From Alphaproteobacteria bacterium (GTDB lineage Bacteria > Pseudomonadota > Alphaproteobacteria > TMED109): 49,585 nt of DNA. The stretch covers positions 1-49,585 of the forward strand of contig JAJDYI010000079.1 of assembly GCA_022825235.1 (NCBI GenBank), read 5' to 3'. Position 1 is the first letter of the stretch. The number at the start of each line of letters is the position of its first letter. Under the pieces are notes generated by a model. It made no database searches and had not been told where the DNA came from. It was given only the letters and a program-made list of their open reading frames with translations. Shown in pieces: positions 39,112 through 46,387 of this stretch. The position numbers were made by a program, and so were the translations under genes.

Positions 39112-39474
39112 TCAGGGTGTCGGGACGTCCTCCTCGTCTCGTGGCTGGGGGGTCGTGGTAGGAGGAGGCTGGGTTGCACAGGTGTATTTCAGGTCGCCGC
39201 TGCAGTTCAGAAAATACTGGAGCCAAACCGGCTCCCTCCAGCGGGTGTTGGATTGGTGGCTGCCGTCAGGGGTAGGGCAATCCACCTCCAGCTTGCATTT
39301 CCCCGAGGTCGGCCACCACGAGATCCAGAGGTTCTGGGTGCAGACGGAAGCGGCCGGAGCAGCATTCCACTTGTCCTGGCATTCCTGCTGGCTGGCGGCC
39401 GAAGCGTCGTGCGGCATTGCCACCAGCAGCACCGCAGCAGTGATGATCGCCAATGGGAACCGAATGTAGCGCAC
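39112..39474 (-). CDS. Secreted six-cysteine small protein
   Basis: Predicted 120 residues from GTG 39474, chosen for the strong AGGAGG nine bases upstream. A signal peptide (IRFPLAIITAAVLLVAMPHD, cleavage near ASA) gives a mature protein of about 95 residues. It has six cysteines (QQECQDKW, ASVCTQN, SGKCKLEVDC, LNCSGDLKYTC), which would allow three disulfides, several tryptophans and a proline/threonine-rich acidic tail. It is likely periplasmic or extracellular. I recognise no family. The aromatic and disulfide-rich character would suit a binding or inhibitor protein. Confidence 0.65.
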   Translation of the reverse strand: MRYIRFPLAIITAAVLLVAMPHDASAASQQECQDKWNAAPAASVCTQNLWISWWPTSGKCKLEVDCPTPDGSHQSNTRWREPVWLQYFLNCSGDLKYTCATQPPPTTTPQPRDEEDVPTP

Positions 39475-39951
39475 GAGACTTCTCCTCCTGGAAGTTTCCC
39501 GGAGCCGGAACGGCTCCCGCAATCACCAGGGGATTTATACCGCTATCTGCGCAATAGCCGCACTGGACTATGCATATCTATGACATCACCTGCGGAGCAG
39601 ATCGACTCGCCCGACCCACCATCCTCACCCGGACCCGCTTCCACGAGATTCGGCAATGGCAGCAGCTCGACAGGACGTCCTCGAGCAAAGTCGCGAGAAG
39701 GTGGATCGCGATTGCCCACTTCCGTGGTAGCAATCGAAGACACGCCGGCGCCGATCGGGTACTGACGCTGTGCTGCCTTCGACCATCCGAGCGCCAATAG
39801 TCCAGGACGCCGCCGTGGCCCGTGCCATCTCGGTCGTCTGACCTGACGCGATGCGGCCACGGCATGCCCGCAGGAATGGAACCGCTCGAGATCCCGCCGG
39901 AAGCGGCGCGCGCCTCCTCGCGTTACCGCGCACCGTCGGTGTGCATCCCGA
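39475..39951. other. No gene recognised
   Basis: Several overlapping short frames occur on both strands without motifs. GC is lower near 39540-39600, where the promoter of the six-cysteine protein probably lies (GGTATAAAT on the minus strand). The right part may include the lost 5' portion of the following fragment. Confidence 0.45.
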
Positions 39952-40098
39952 CACGAGGGGGACCATCTCGTCGGGTTCGGGTTCTACGGCCCGTGGCTGA
40001 AGCACGGCGCGAACTACGTGCCACTGCCGGATGACGAGGACGTGCTCGCGATCGGCCTCAACCGGCCCGTCGCGCTGGTGGATGCGCGGCGGGGGTGA
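39952..40098 (+). pseudogene. C-terminal fragment of an unrecognised protein
   Basis: A 48-codon stretch ending at TGA 40098 looks strongly coding: HEGDHLVGFGFYGPWLKHGA, then NYVPLPDDEDVLAIGLNRPV and ALVDARRG. There is no start codon or ribosome binding site in front of it, and the same frame upstream is arginine-rich shadow sequence. I infer the 3' end of a truncated gene. The family is unknown. Confidence 0.4.
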
Positions 40099-40280
40099 GC
40101 AGGGCGCTCGCGGCGGGTCAGCGGGACGGGCGCAAGCCCGCAGATACGCTGCTTTACGCCCATCGTGAGTGCCGGAAACGGCACCGCTGCAATCCGGCAG
40201 GGTACCTCCGGCCCCGTCGCGTCAAAGTCGGGCCGCGGCGCGGGCGGAGCCAGGCCACCGCCGGCGCATACAAGCTCCCA

Positions 40281-40625
40281 TTACGACGCCCCGTACAGGC
40301 AGGCGTCCAGAATGGCGAGAACATCGTTGAGAACGGGTGCGGGCGCCTTTTCGACAAAGCGGGCCCTGCGGCTGGCGCAATCGACGGACTTGATCTGCTC
40401 CACCATGATGTAACCGGTCAGGGACGACGCGTCCGGCACCGGAACATGAAAGGGGACATTCCGGAAGGTATTGGTGATCGGACACACCATAGCGAGCCCC
40501 GTATGGCGGTTGAACAGAGTGTTGCTGACCACCAGAGCCGGGCGGCGCCCCCGCTGCTCCCGCCCGGCCTGCGGGTCGAACGTCAGGGTCACGAAATCCC
40601 CCTTCTCCGGAACGTAGCGGGCCAC
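40281..40625 (-). CDS. mazF: MazF/PemK-type mRNA interferase toxin
   Basis: Predicted 114 residues from GTG 40625, one base after the mazE stop (TAGGTG). MazF features: VPEKGDFVTLTFDPQAGREQ, RGRRPALVVSNTLFNRHTGL, AMVCPITNTFRNVPFHVPV, GYIMVEQIKSVDCASRRARF, with the catalytic-region Arg in the RGRRPALV loop and Thr in CPITNT. It cuts single-stranded mRNA at short sequences. Length and motifs look complete, so this pair may be functional. Confidence 0.92.
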   Translation of the reverse strand: MARYVPEKGDFVTLTFDPQAGREQRGRRPALVVSNTLFNRHTGLAMVCPITNTFRNVPFHVPVPDASSLTGYIMVEQIKSVDCASRRARFVEKAPAPVLNDVLAILDACLYGAS

Positions 40626-40874
40626 CTACCAGAGCTCCTTGTCAGCCGGCGGCCCCCAGTCGAGCTCCTCCGGCGGGTACTCCCCGGGCATTTTCGACAC
40701 CAGGTCCTTCAGGTCGTACCTGCCCCGGATTCTCGATACGGGTTCGACGATGATCCGTCCGCTCCCGGCCGACACATTGACCTCGTCGCCCACGTGGATG
40801 CCGGCTTCGTCCAATAGCGCCTTCGTGACCCGCAGCCCCTGGCTGTTGCCCCATTTCTGAACCTTGGTCAGCAT
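40626..40874 (-). CDS. mazE: MazE-type AbrB-fold antitoxin
   Basis: Predicted 82 residues from ATG 40874. TKVQKWGNSQGLRVTKALLD, then GIHVGDEVNVSAGSGRIIVE, is a classic MazE/AbrB swapped-hairpin fold. The acidic tail MPGEYPPEELDWGPPADKEL, ending in Trp, wraps the toxin. It represses the operon and neutralises MazF encoded directly after it. Upstream on the minus strand TATACATGGGATATA near 40890-40905 may combine promoter and operator. Confidence 0.92.
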   Translation of the reverse strand: MLTKVQKWGNSQGLRVTKALLDEAGIHVGDEVNVSAGSGRIIVEPVSRIRGRYDLKDLVSKMPGEYPPEELDWGPPADKELW

Positions 40875-41421
40875 CGTCCATCTCCATGCAGGTATATCCC
40901 ATGTATAGCCTGTGTCAGAACACGAACGCAACGCCGGGGCTCGGGTCGATCCTCCGGGCTCCCATCCGGAATGGTCGGGTATCCTCATCACGTCCCGGTC
41001 GAGGGCCTGGCTCCTGCTTGACACTCTTTCCCCGAACCCGGCAGGTGGCGGCGGCGGGCCCCCGGCCTCTCAGCGGGAACCGTGGCCAGGGACTGCGCCA
41101 ACCTGAGGTTCAGTGCGCCGCGGCAAGGGCGCACGGAACTTCGGACCAACAGCCACCTACCAGAGCTCCTTGCCGGCCGGCGGGGAGTTCGATCTCGACT
41201 TCGCTCAGGCCGGGAGCGGCGCGGCGCTCGACGGTAATGACGATCTGCTTGTCGCAGCGGGAGCGAGCGATCTATGTCGTGCACACGGACGGCAGGCTCA
41301 TCGTGAAGCGCGCGGTGAGCTGCGGCGTCGGCGAGCTTGGCGATGCGCCGCTCCGTGCCAATCTACCCGCCGAGACGCAGTGCCCGTTGCTCGAGCTTGC
41401 CGCATCTTCCCCGCCGGGACA
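40875..41421. other. Scarred spacer with partial mazE copy
   Basis: About 550 bases without an intact gene. A 32-bp copy of the mazE/mazF junction lies at 41152-41183. Beside it, on the minus strand, a short coding-like piece reads RCDKQIVITVERR, then AAPGLSEVEIELPAG, out of frame with that junction. Plus-strand frames over the same bases have no motif. I interpret the region as remains of another antitoxin-like gene. Confidence 0.4.
41152..41183 (-). repeat. Partial duplicate of the mazE-mazF junction
   Basis: Positions 41152-41183 match 40621-40652 at 30 of 32 bases, covering the last mazE codons (KELW, stop) and the first bases of mazF. Sequence on both sides is unrelated. This indicates a decayed second mazEF-like module or a recombination scar. 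Confidence 0.6.
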
Positions 41422-42112
41422 TCAAAAACGGATTGGCGCGGACAACGGCGCCCGGAGCGCATCGGGTAAATTGCTGTGACGCTCGACCCACGCGCGGACG
41501 TCAGATGCAATCCATCCCAAGGCCTCCAGGAGGTCATCATGATCCCTGTTCAGATCCCGGCCGACAATCAGTTCGTGATGCGCGATCCGGTTCCGAAGCT
41601 GTCTCAGGCTATTCAGTCTTCGCTGCACTTCCCTGCGGGGGTGGCCCGGAAACGCCCTGCGTAGAGCCGGACGCCAAAGCGTCCTGTCGTAGTCCGCCTT
41701 GCGACCGCCATTGACCCGTCCGCCACGGCCCACGAGCCGGACCCAGAAGCCCAGCGACATCGATGCCACAAACCGATCCGCGGTCGGCACGTCCGCACCG
41801 TGACGGAGGACGCCCGCCATGCTGTCATGCGCGTGACTGTCGAGGCCGGCGGCAGGGTGCGTGTACCATTGGCTGCCGTATCGTTCCTCAAGCCGGCCGT
41901 GCATGGCGTTCCGCAAGGCAACCTCAAGGGCCTGCAACGGCCCATGGAACGCGGCCCCCAGCTGAGCGTTTCTCGCATAGAGCTGCAGGGCGGCCCCATG
42001 ATCGCCCCCGGAAGCATCCAGGTAGGTCTGCATCCGCTGCATCCAGGTAGGTCTGCATCCGCTCGGGTGAGAAAGCTCTTGCAAGCGCATGAAAGGCGTT
42101 GACATCCGTCAT
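41422..42112 (-). pseudogene. Abi-like HEPN-domain gene broken by a 25-bp duplication
   Basis: The ancestral start is ATG 42112 (MTDVNAFHALARAFSPERMQ, then TYLDA). The rest, SGGDHGAALQLYARNAQLGA onward, lies in another frame. The two parts are separated by a 25-bp tandem duplication (42014-42063); removing one copy restores a single frame of about 221 residues. The protein resembles Abi-like abortive-infection proteins: FHGPLQALEVALRNAMHGRL, and a HEPN RNase motif RNRIAHHE (R-x4-H). As it stands only a start inside the duplicated segment or the 42105 frame could produce a product with a false N-terminus. Confidence 0.75.
42014..42063. repeat. 25-bp exact tandem duplication
   Basis: Two identical adjacent 25-base units (42014-42038 and 42039-42063) lie in the 5' part of the Abi-like gene. 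The unit length is not a multiple of three, so it shifts the reading frame. It is a candidate phase-variable or reversible lesion by slippage. Confidence 0.9.
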
Positions 42113-42136
42113 CGAACGACTTACCTTCAAGTCCGT

Positions 42137-42186
42137 AACCCCCCGGGCCCGCCTCTGCTTTCAGCATGCGCCCGGGGTTTGCTTTT
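42137..42186 (+). terminator. Terminator-like hairpin
   Basis: Arms 42137-42148 and 42170-42179 (GCCCGGGGTT on the right) pair with two bulged C bases around a loop of about 21 bases. The right arm runs into TTTGCTTTT on the plus strand. It lies upstream of the Abi-like gene on the other strand. No plus-strand gene ends here, so its purpose is unclear. Confidence 0.4.
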
Positions 42187-42514
42187 GTACGGGTTGTGAT
42201 CGGCCTCAATACACAGGCCCGTATGCAGGTTAGTCAGCGCAATGTCGCCGGAAGTGTATTTGCACCGCCCCCGGCGCAGCAGACTCGATTTACCGCGTCG
42301 TGCGCGACCTCAAGCCATACCCGCGCTCCGGCGCACCGCAACGGCGAGGGCGTGGCAATCCCTGGGCGATACCTAGTTCTCTCAGACCTTCGTTCGACGC
42401 CATGGTTCTTCGCGGCCCTGCGGGCACGGACGCCTGGCGAAAGTAACTGACTTTCTCCCTACCGTCATGTCTTCTGACACGATTCTCCCTATGGCGCGAT
42501 CTTCGACTTGTCTT
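42187..42514. other. No gene recognised
   Basis: About 330 bases with only short arginine-rich frames and no motif. It separates the hairpin from copy B of the dispersed repeat. Confidence 0.45.
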
Positions 42515-42571
42515 GGTTGTGTCCCTCGGCGTGATGTAGCAGGGGCAAGCCCGGTGCAAATCCGGGCAACG
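42515..42571. repeat. Structured dispersed repeat, copy B
   Basis: The first 36 bases match copy A (29624-29659) with two mismatches. The following hairpin is GCCCGG / CCGGGC with loop TGCAAAT, different in sequence from copy A but similar in position. GTTG at the start can pair with CAAC at 42567-42570. It ends against the stop of the AhpD-like gene. Confidence 0.6.
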
Positions 42572-42573
42572 AG

Positions 42574-43212
42574 CTAGCGGGCGAGTGCGTGATACTCCGG
42601 GTTCGGGAGCATGCCGGTCGCGGCGGCGATCCGGTTCGACATGTTGAAGAAGCCCGCCACCTCGGCCACCTCCAGGATCGTGCGGTCGTCGCACCCGGCC
42701 GCCCGGAGCGTTTCCCGGTCAGGCTCGTCCATGCCCGCCGGATCCGTCGTCAGCTTCGCCGCGAAGTCGAGGATCGCCCGATGCCTGGGCGACAGGTCGG
42801 CGGCCCGGTAGTTGAACGCAATCGCCTCGGCCAGGATGGGATCGCCGGTGACCTCCCGGAGAGCGGCCCCGTGCGCGACCAAGCAGTAGAAGCACCGGTT
42901 GATGCTCGAAACCAGCACCGCGATCATCTCGCGCTCCGCCTTCGACAGGCTGCCGTCGCCCAGCATCAGGCGGTTGTAGCTGTCGGCGAAGGTACGCAGC
43001 CGCTCGGAATCCAGGGCGTTCGCGCTGATCACGTTGGGGATCAGCCCCAAGCGCTCCCGGCAGACGGCGATGTACCGCTTCAGGCCATCATCGAGCGCGT
43101 CGAACTGCGGTTCGAGCGCCAGCTCCCAGACCTTGTCCGGATCGCGCATGCCCTGGCTGTCCAGAGTCTCGGGCGGCGCGGTGGTGGCATGCACCTCACG
43201 AGCTTCGGTCAC
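42574..43212 (-). CDS. AhpD/CMD-like peroxidase-related enzyme
   Basis: Predicted 212 residues from GTG 43212, with AAGGAA eight bases upstream. The AhpD core motif is SINRCFYCLVAHGAALREVT, a Cys-x2-Cys-x3-His that supports disulfide-based peroxide reduction. LIPNVISANALDSERLRTFA and YNRLMLGDGSLSKAEREMIA are typical of the uncharacterised peroxidase-related branch of the carboxymuconolactone decarboxylase superfamily. It is probably a cytoplasmic antioxidant protein. It lies 44 bases downstream of aroC. Confidence 0.88.
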   Translation of the reverse strand: MTEAREVHATTAPPETLDSQGMRDPDKVWELALEPQFDALDDGLKRYIAVCRERLGLIPNVISANALDSERLRTFADSYNRLMLGDGSLSKAEREMIAVLVSSINRCFYCLVAHGAALREVTGDPILAEAIAFNYRAADLSPRHRAILDFAAKLTTDPAGMDEPDRETLRAAGCDDRTILEVAEVAGFFNMSNRIAAATGMLPNPEYHALAR

Positions 43213-43256
43213 GGGGTTTCCTTCCCTTTTTGGTCTGCAGTCGGTGGCGTTCCCGC

Positions 43257-44345
43257 TCAGGCGGGGTGACCCGCGCCCACCAGCCCGCGGTGGCGGATCA
43301 GGTGATCGGCGAGGACCAGCGCCAGCATCGCCTCGCCGATCGGCACCGCGCGGATGCCCACGCACGGGTCGTGCCGGCCCTGGGTCGAGATCTCCGCATC
43401 GTTGCCGTCCCGGTCCACGGTGCGGCGCGGCTGCGGAATCGAGCTCGTCGGCTTGACCGCGAAGCGGACGACGACCGGCTGACCCGACGAGATCCCGCCG
43501 AGAATCCCCCCGGCGTTGTTCGAGAGGAACGTGACCTCGCCGGGCTGGGAGCCCGCACGCATCTCGTCGGCGTGCTCGACGCCCGTCTGCGCGGCCGCCG
43601 CGAACCCGGCCCCGATCTCGACCCCCTTGACCGCGTTGATGCTCATCATCGCGCGGGCGAGGTCAGCATCGAGCCGGTCGTAGACCGGTTCGCCGAGGCC
43701 GGCGGGGACGTTCTCCGCCTGGACCTCGATCACCGCCCCGCAGGACGACCGGTCGCGCCGAACGTCGTCCAGGTAGCTCTCCCAGGCGTCCACGCTCTCC
43801 GGGTCCGGGCAGAAGAAGGGATTGCGGCCCACCGCCTCCCAGTCCCACCGGTCGCGGTCGATCGCCAGGGGTCCCAGCTGCACCAGCGCGCCGCGGACGG
43901 AGGCCGGCGCGATGACCTTCTTCGCGACCGCGCCGGCCGCCACCCGCATCGCCGTCTCCCGCGCGGACGACCGCCCCCCGCCCCGGTGATCGCGGATGCC
44001 GTACTTCTTCCAGTACGTGTAGTCCGCATGTGCCGGGCGGAACACCGTGCGATGCCGCTCGTAGTCGCTCGATCGCGCATCCTGATTCTGGATCACCATC
44101 GCAAGCGGGGTGCCGGTGGTGCGGCCCTCGAACACGCCCGACTCGATGCGGACGGTGTCCGGCTCCCGGCGCTGGCTCGTGTGGCGCGAGGTCCCCGGCC
44201 GACGGCGGTCGAGATCGCGCTGGATGTCCGCCTCGGCCAGCGGGATGCCCGGCGGCACGCCGTCCAGCACGCAGCCGATCGCCGGCCCGTGGCTTTCGCC
44301 CCAGGTCGACAGGCGAAACGCGGTTCCGAAGGAGTTGCCGGCCAT
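43257..44345 (-). CDS. aroC: Chorismate synthase
   Basis: Predicted 362 residues from ATG 44345. It converts 5-enolpyruvylshikimate-3-phosphate to chorismate using reduced FMN. Signatures: [20 protein letters not shown] (catalytic His region), [60 protein letters not shown] and [20 protein letters not shown]. Length is normal. It lies 20 bases after fabI on the same strand. Confidence 0.97.
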   Translation of the reverse strand: MAGNSFGTAFRLSTWGESHGPAIGCVLDGVPPGIPLAEADIQRDLDRRRPGTSRHTSQRREPDTVRIESGVFEGRTTGTPLAMVIQNQDARSSDYERHRTVFRPAHADYTYWKKYGIRDHRGGGRSSARETAMRVAAGAVAKKVIAPASVRGALVQLGPLAIDRDRWDWEAVGRNPFFCPDPESVDAWESYLDDVRRDRSSCGAVIEVQAENVPAGLGEPVYDRLDADLARAMMSINAVKGVEIGAGFAAAAQTGVEHADEMRAGSQPGEVTFLSNNAGGILGGISSGQPVVVRFAVKPTSSIPQPRRTVDRDGNDAEISTQGRHDPCVGIRAVPIGEAMLALVLADHLIRHRGLVGAGHPA

Positions 44346-44365
44346 GCGAGCCCCGATTCCGGCGG

Positions 44366-45199
44366 TTAGACGGTGGTGATATCGGGGGCGTCAACCGCCT
44401 TCATGCCGACCACATGGTAGCCGCTGTCGACGTGCACGACCTCGCCGGTCGTGCCCCGGCCGAGGTCGGACAGGAGAAACAGGGCGGCCCCGCCGATGTC
44501 GTCCTGATCCGTATTCCGTTTCAGCGGCGCGTTGTACTCGTTCCACTTCAGGATGTAGCGGAAGTCGCCGATCCCGGACGCGGCCAGGGTCTTCATCGGC
44601 CCCGCCGAGATCGCGTTGACCCGTACCTGCGCATCGCCTAGGTCGACCGCGAGATAGCGGACGCTCGCCTCGAGCGCGGCCTTGGCCACGCCCATGACGT
44701 TGTAGTGCGGCACCACGCGTTCGGCCCCGATGTAGGTGAGGGTGAGGACGCTGCCGCCAGGGCCGATGTGCCGCGCGGCGGCCCGGGTCGCTTCCGTCAG
44801 CGAGTAGCAGGAAATCTCCAGCGTCCTGAGAAAGTTTGCGCGGGTCGTGTCGACGTACCTCCCCGTGAGCTCGGTCTTGTCCGAGAATGCGATGGCATGT
44901 ACCAGAAAATCCAACCCGCCCAGACGACTGGCGGCCTCATCCACCGTGGCGTCGAGGGCCCCCTCTTCGGCGACGTCGCACGGCAGGACGATGTCCGACC
45001 CGGCCCGTTCCGCCAACGGCCGGACCCGCTTCAGCAGGGCCTCGCCCTGGTAGGTGAACGCGAGGCGCGCCCCGTGCGCGGCGACGGCCCGGGCGACGCC
45101 CCAGGCCAGCGAACGCTCGTTGGCGACGCCGAGGACCAGCCCCCTGCGCCCGGCCATCAGCGGCCCAGCGGCCGTGGTCACAAGCCCAGTCTCGGGCAT
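44366..45199 (-). CDS. fabI: Enoyl-[acyl-carrier-protein] reductase (NADH)
   Basis: Predicted 277 residues from ATG 45199 behind GAGGG. A shorter start at [10 protein letters not shown] is possible. FabI carries out the last reduction of fatty-acid elongation. Rossmann start [40 protein letters not shown], and the active-site Tyr-x6-Lys in [20 protein letters not shown], followed by [20 protein letters not shown]. The gene order fabI-aroC on one strand is seen in Alphaproteobacteria. It diverges from mtnA across about 80 bases. Confidence 0.96.
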   Translation of the reverse strand: MPETGLVTTAAGPLMAGRRGLVLGVANERSLAWGVARAVAAHGARLAFTYQGEALLKRVRPLAERAGSDIVLPCDVAEEGALDATVDEAASRLGGLDFLVHAIAFSDKTELTGRYVDTTRANFLRTLEISCYSLTEATRAAARHIGPGGSVLTLTYIGAERVVPHYNVMGVAKAALEASVRYLAVDLGDAQVRVNAISAGPMKTLAASGIGDFRYILKWNEYNAPLKRNTDQDDIGGAALFLLSDLGRGTTGEVVHVDSGYHVVGMKAVDAPDITTV

Positions 45200-45280
45200 C
45201 GGAAAACCCTCGGTGGGCAAAATTGGCGCCTCCATCCTAATCTGGCCCCCCCTAGCGTCAACGATCAGGATCACGCCGCA

Positions 45281-46387
45281 ATGCAGGTTGAGTCGCCACC
45301 GACGCGCACCATCTGGCGCTCCCCGGATTCGGCCGCGGTCGAGATCATCGACCAGACCCGCCTGCCGGCGGCGCTGGAGACCTGCCGCCTCACATCGCTC
45401 GAGGACGCGGCCGTCGCCATCCGCACCATGCAGGTGCGCGGTGCCCCCCTGATCGGCGTGACCGCCGCGTACGGAGTCGCGCTGGGACTGGCCGAACACG
45501 CCGACGACGACGCGCTGGCCGCTGTTATCGCCACCCTTGCCGGCACCCGGCCGACCGGGCGGGACCTCTTCACGGTCCTCGCGAAAATGCGGGACGCACT
45601 CGCCGGCCTCCCCCCGGCCGAGCGCCCGCAGGCAGCCTGGAGCCTGGCCGACGAGCTGGCGGAGGAGTGCGTCCGCACGTGCCGCGCCATCGGCCAGCAC
45701 GGCGCAGCGCTCATCGAGCGCATCGCCAAGGACAAGAAGGGGGGCCCGGTGAACGTGCTCACCCACTGCAACGCGGGGTGGCTCGCGTGCATTGAATGGG
45801 GCACCGCGCTTGCCCCTGTCTACGTCGCTGCGGAGCGCGGCTGCGACGTCCATGTCTGGGTCGGGGAAACCCGGCCCCGCAACCAGGGCGCCGCGCTCAC
45901 GTGCTGGGAGCTCGGATCAGGCGGGATTCCCCACACCCTCACCGTCGACAGTGCGACCGGCTACCTGATGTCGGAAGCCCGGGTGGACCTCGCGATCACG
46001 GGCGCCGACCGGGTCCTCCGCGACGGCACCGTGTGCAACAAGATTGGCACCTACATGAAGGCGCTGGCCGCCCGGGACAACGGCGTGCCGTTCTATGTGG
46101 CGGTGCCGGAAACGACGGTCGACCGCACGACGTCGCCCGGCCCGGGCGCCATCCCGATCGAGGAGCGGGACGCCGGGGAGGTGCTGCGGGCGAGCGGGCG
46201 GAACGCCGCCGGAGCACATGATTCGATCGCGGTCGCCCCCCTGGCCACCGCCGCCTTCAACCCGGCGTTCGACGTGACCCCGCCCCACCTGGTCCACGGC
46301 CTCGTGACCGAGGCCGGCGTGGGACCCGCGACCCCGGAGGGCATTGAGGCCCTGTTCGGCCCAGCGCCGGAAGGGCGCCCGGCGTGA
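45281..46387 (+). CDS. mtnA: S-methyl-5-thioribose-1-phosphate isomerase
   Basis: Predicted 368 residues from ATG 45281. It isomerises 5-methylthioribose-1-phosphate, and in some bacteria 5-deoxyribose-1-phosphate, to the ribulose form. Catalytic Cys163 is in LTHCNAGWLACIEWGTALAP and Asp243 in LAITGADRVLRDGTVCNKIG. RTMQVRGAPLIGVTAAYGVA is the substrate-binding start. Length is normal. Its stop overlaps the start of the aldolase-SDR gene by four bases. The rest of a standard methionine salvage pathway is absent from the window. Confidence 0.95.
   Translation: MQVESPPTRTIWRSPDSAAVEIIDQTRLPAALETCRLTSLEDAAVAIRTMQVRGAPLIGVTAAYGVALGLAEHADDDALAAVIATLAGTRPTGRDLFTVLAKMRDALAGLPPAERPQAAWSLADELAEECVRTCRAIGQHGAALIERIAKDKKGGPVNVLTHCNAGWLACIEWGTALAPVYVAAERGCDVHVWVGETRPRNQGAALTCWELGSGGIPHTLTVDSATGYLMSEARVDLAITGADRVLRDGTVCNKIGTYMKALAARDNGVPFYVAVPETTVDRTTSPGPGAIPIEERDAGEVLRASGRNAAGAHDSIAVAPLATAAFNPAFDVTPPHLVHGLVTEAGVGPATPEGIEALFGPAPEGRPA

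Noticed and set aside
41237-41480. Plus-strand frame with AIYVVHTDGRLIVKRAVS as a BrnT-like toxin
   Set aside because: Similarity is limited to a few residues, there is no proper start or partner, and the opposite strand is equally open.
42541-42571. Cobalamin-riboswitch-like or tRNA T-arm-like segment (GGTGCAAATCC)
   Set aside because: Only one short stem-loop matches. The remaining conserved core of either RNA is absent, and copy A lacks the motif.
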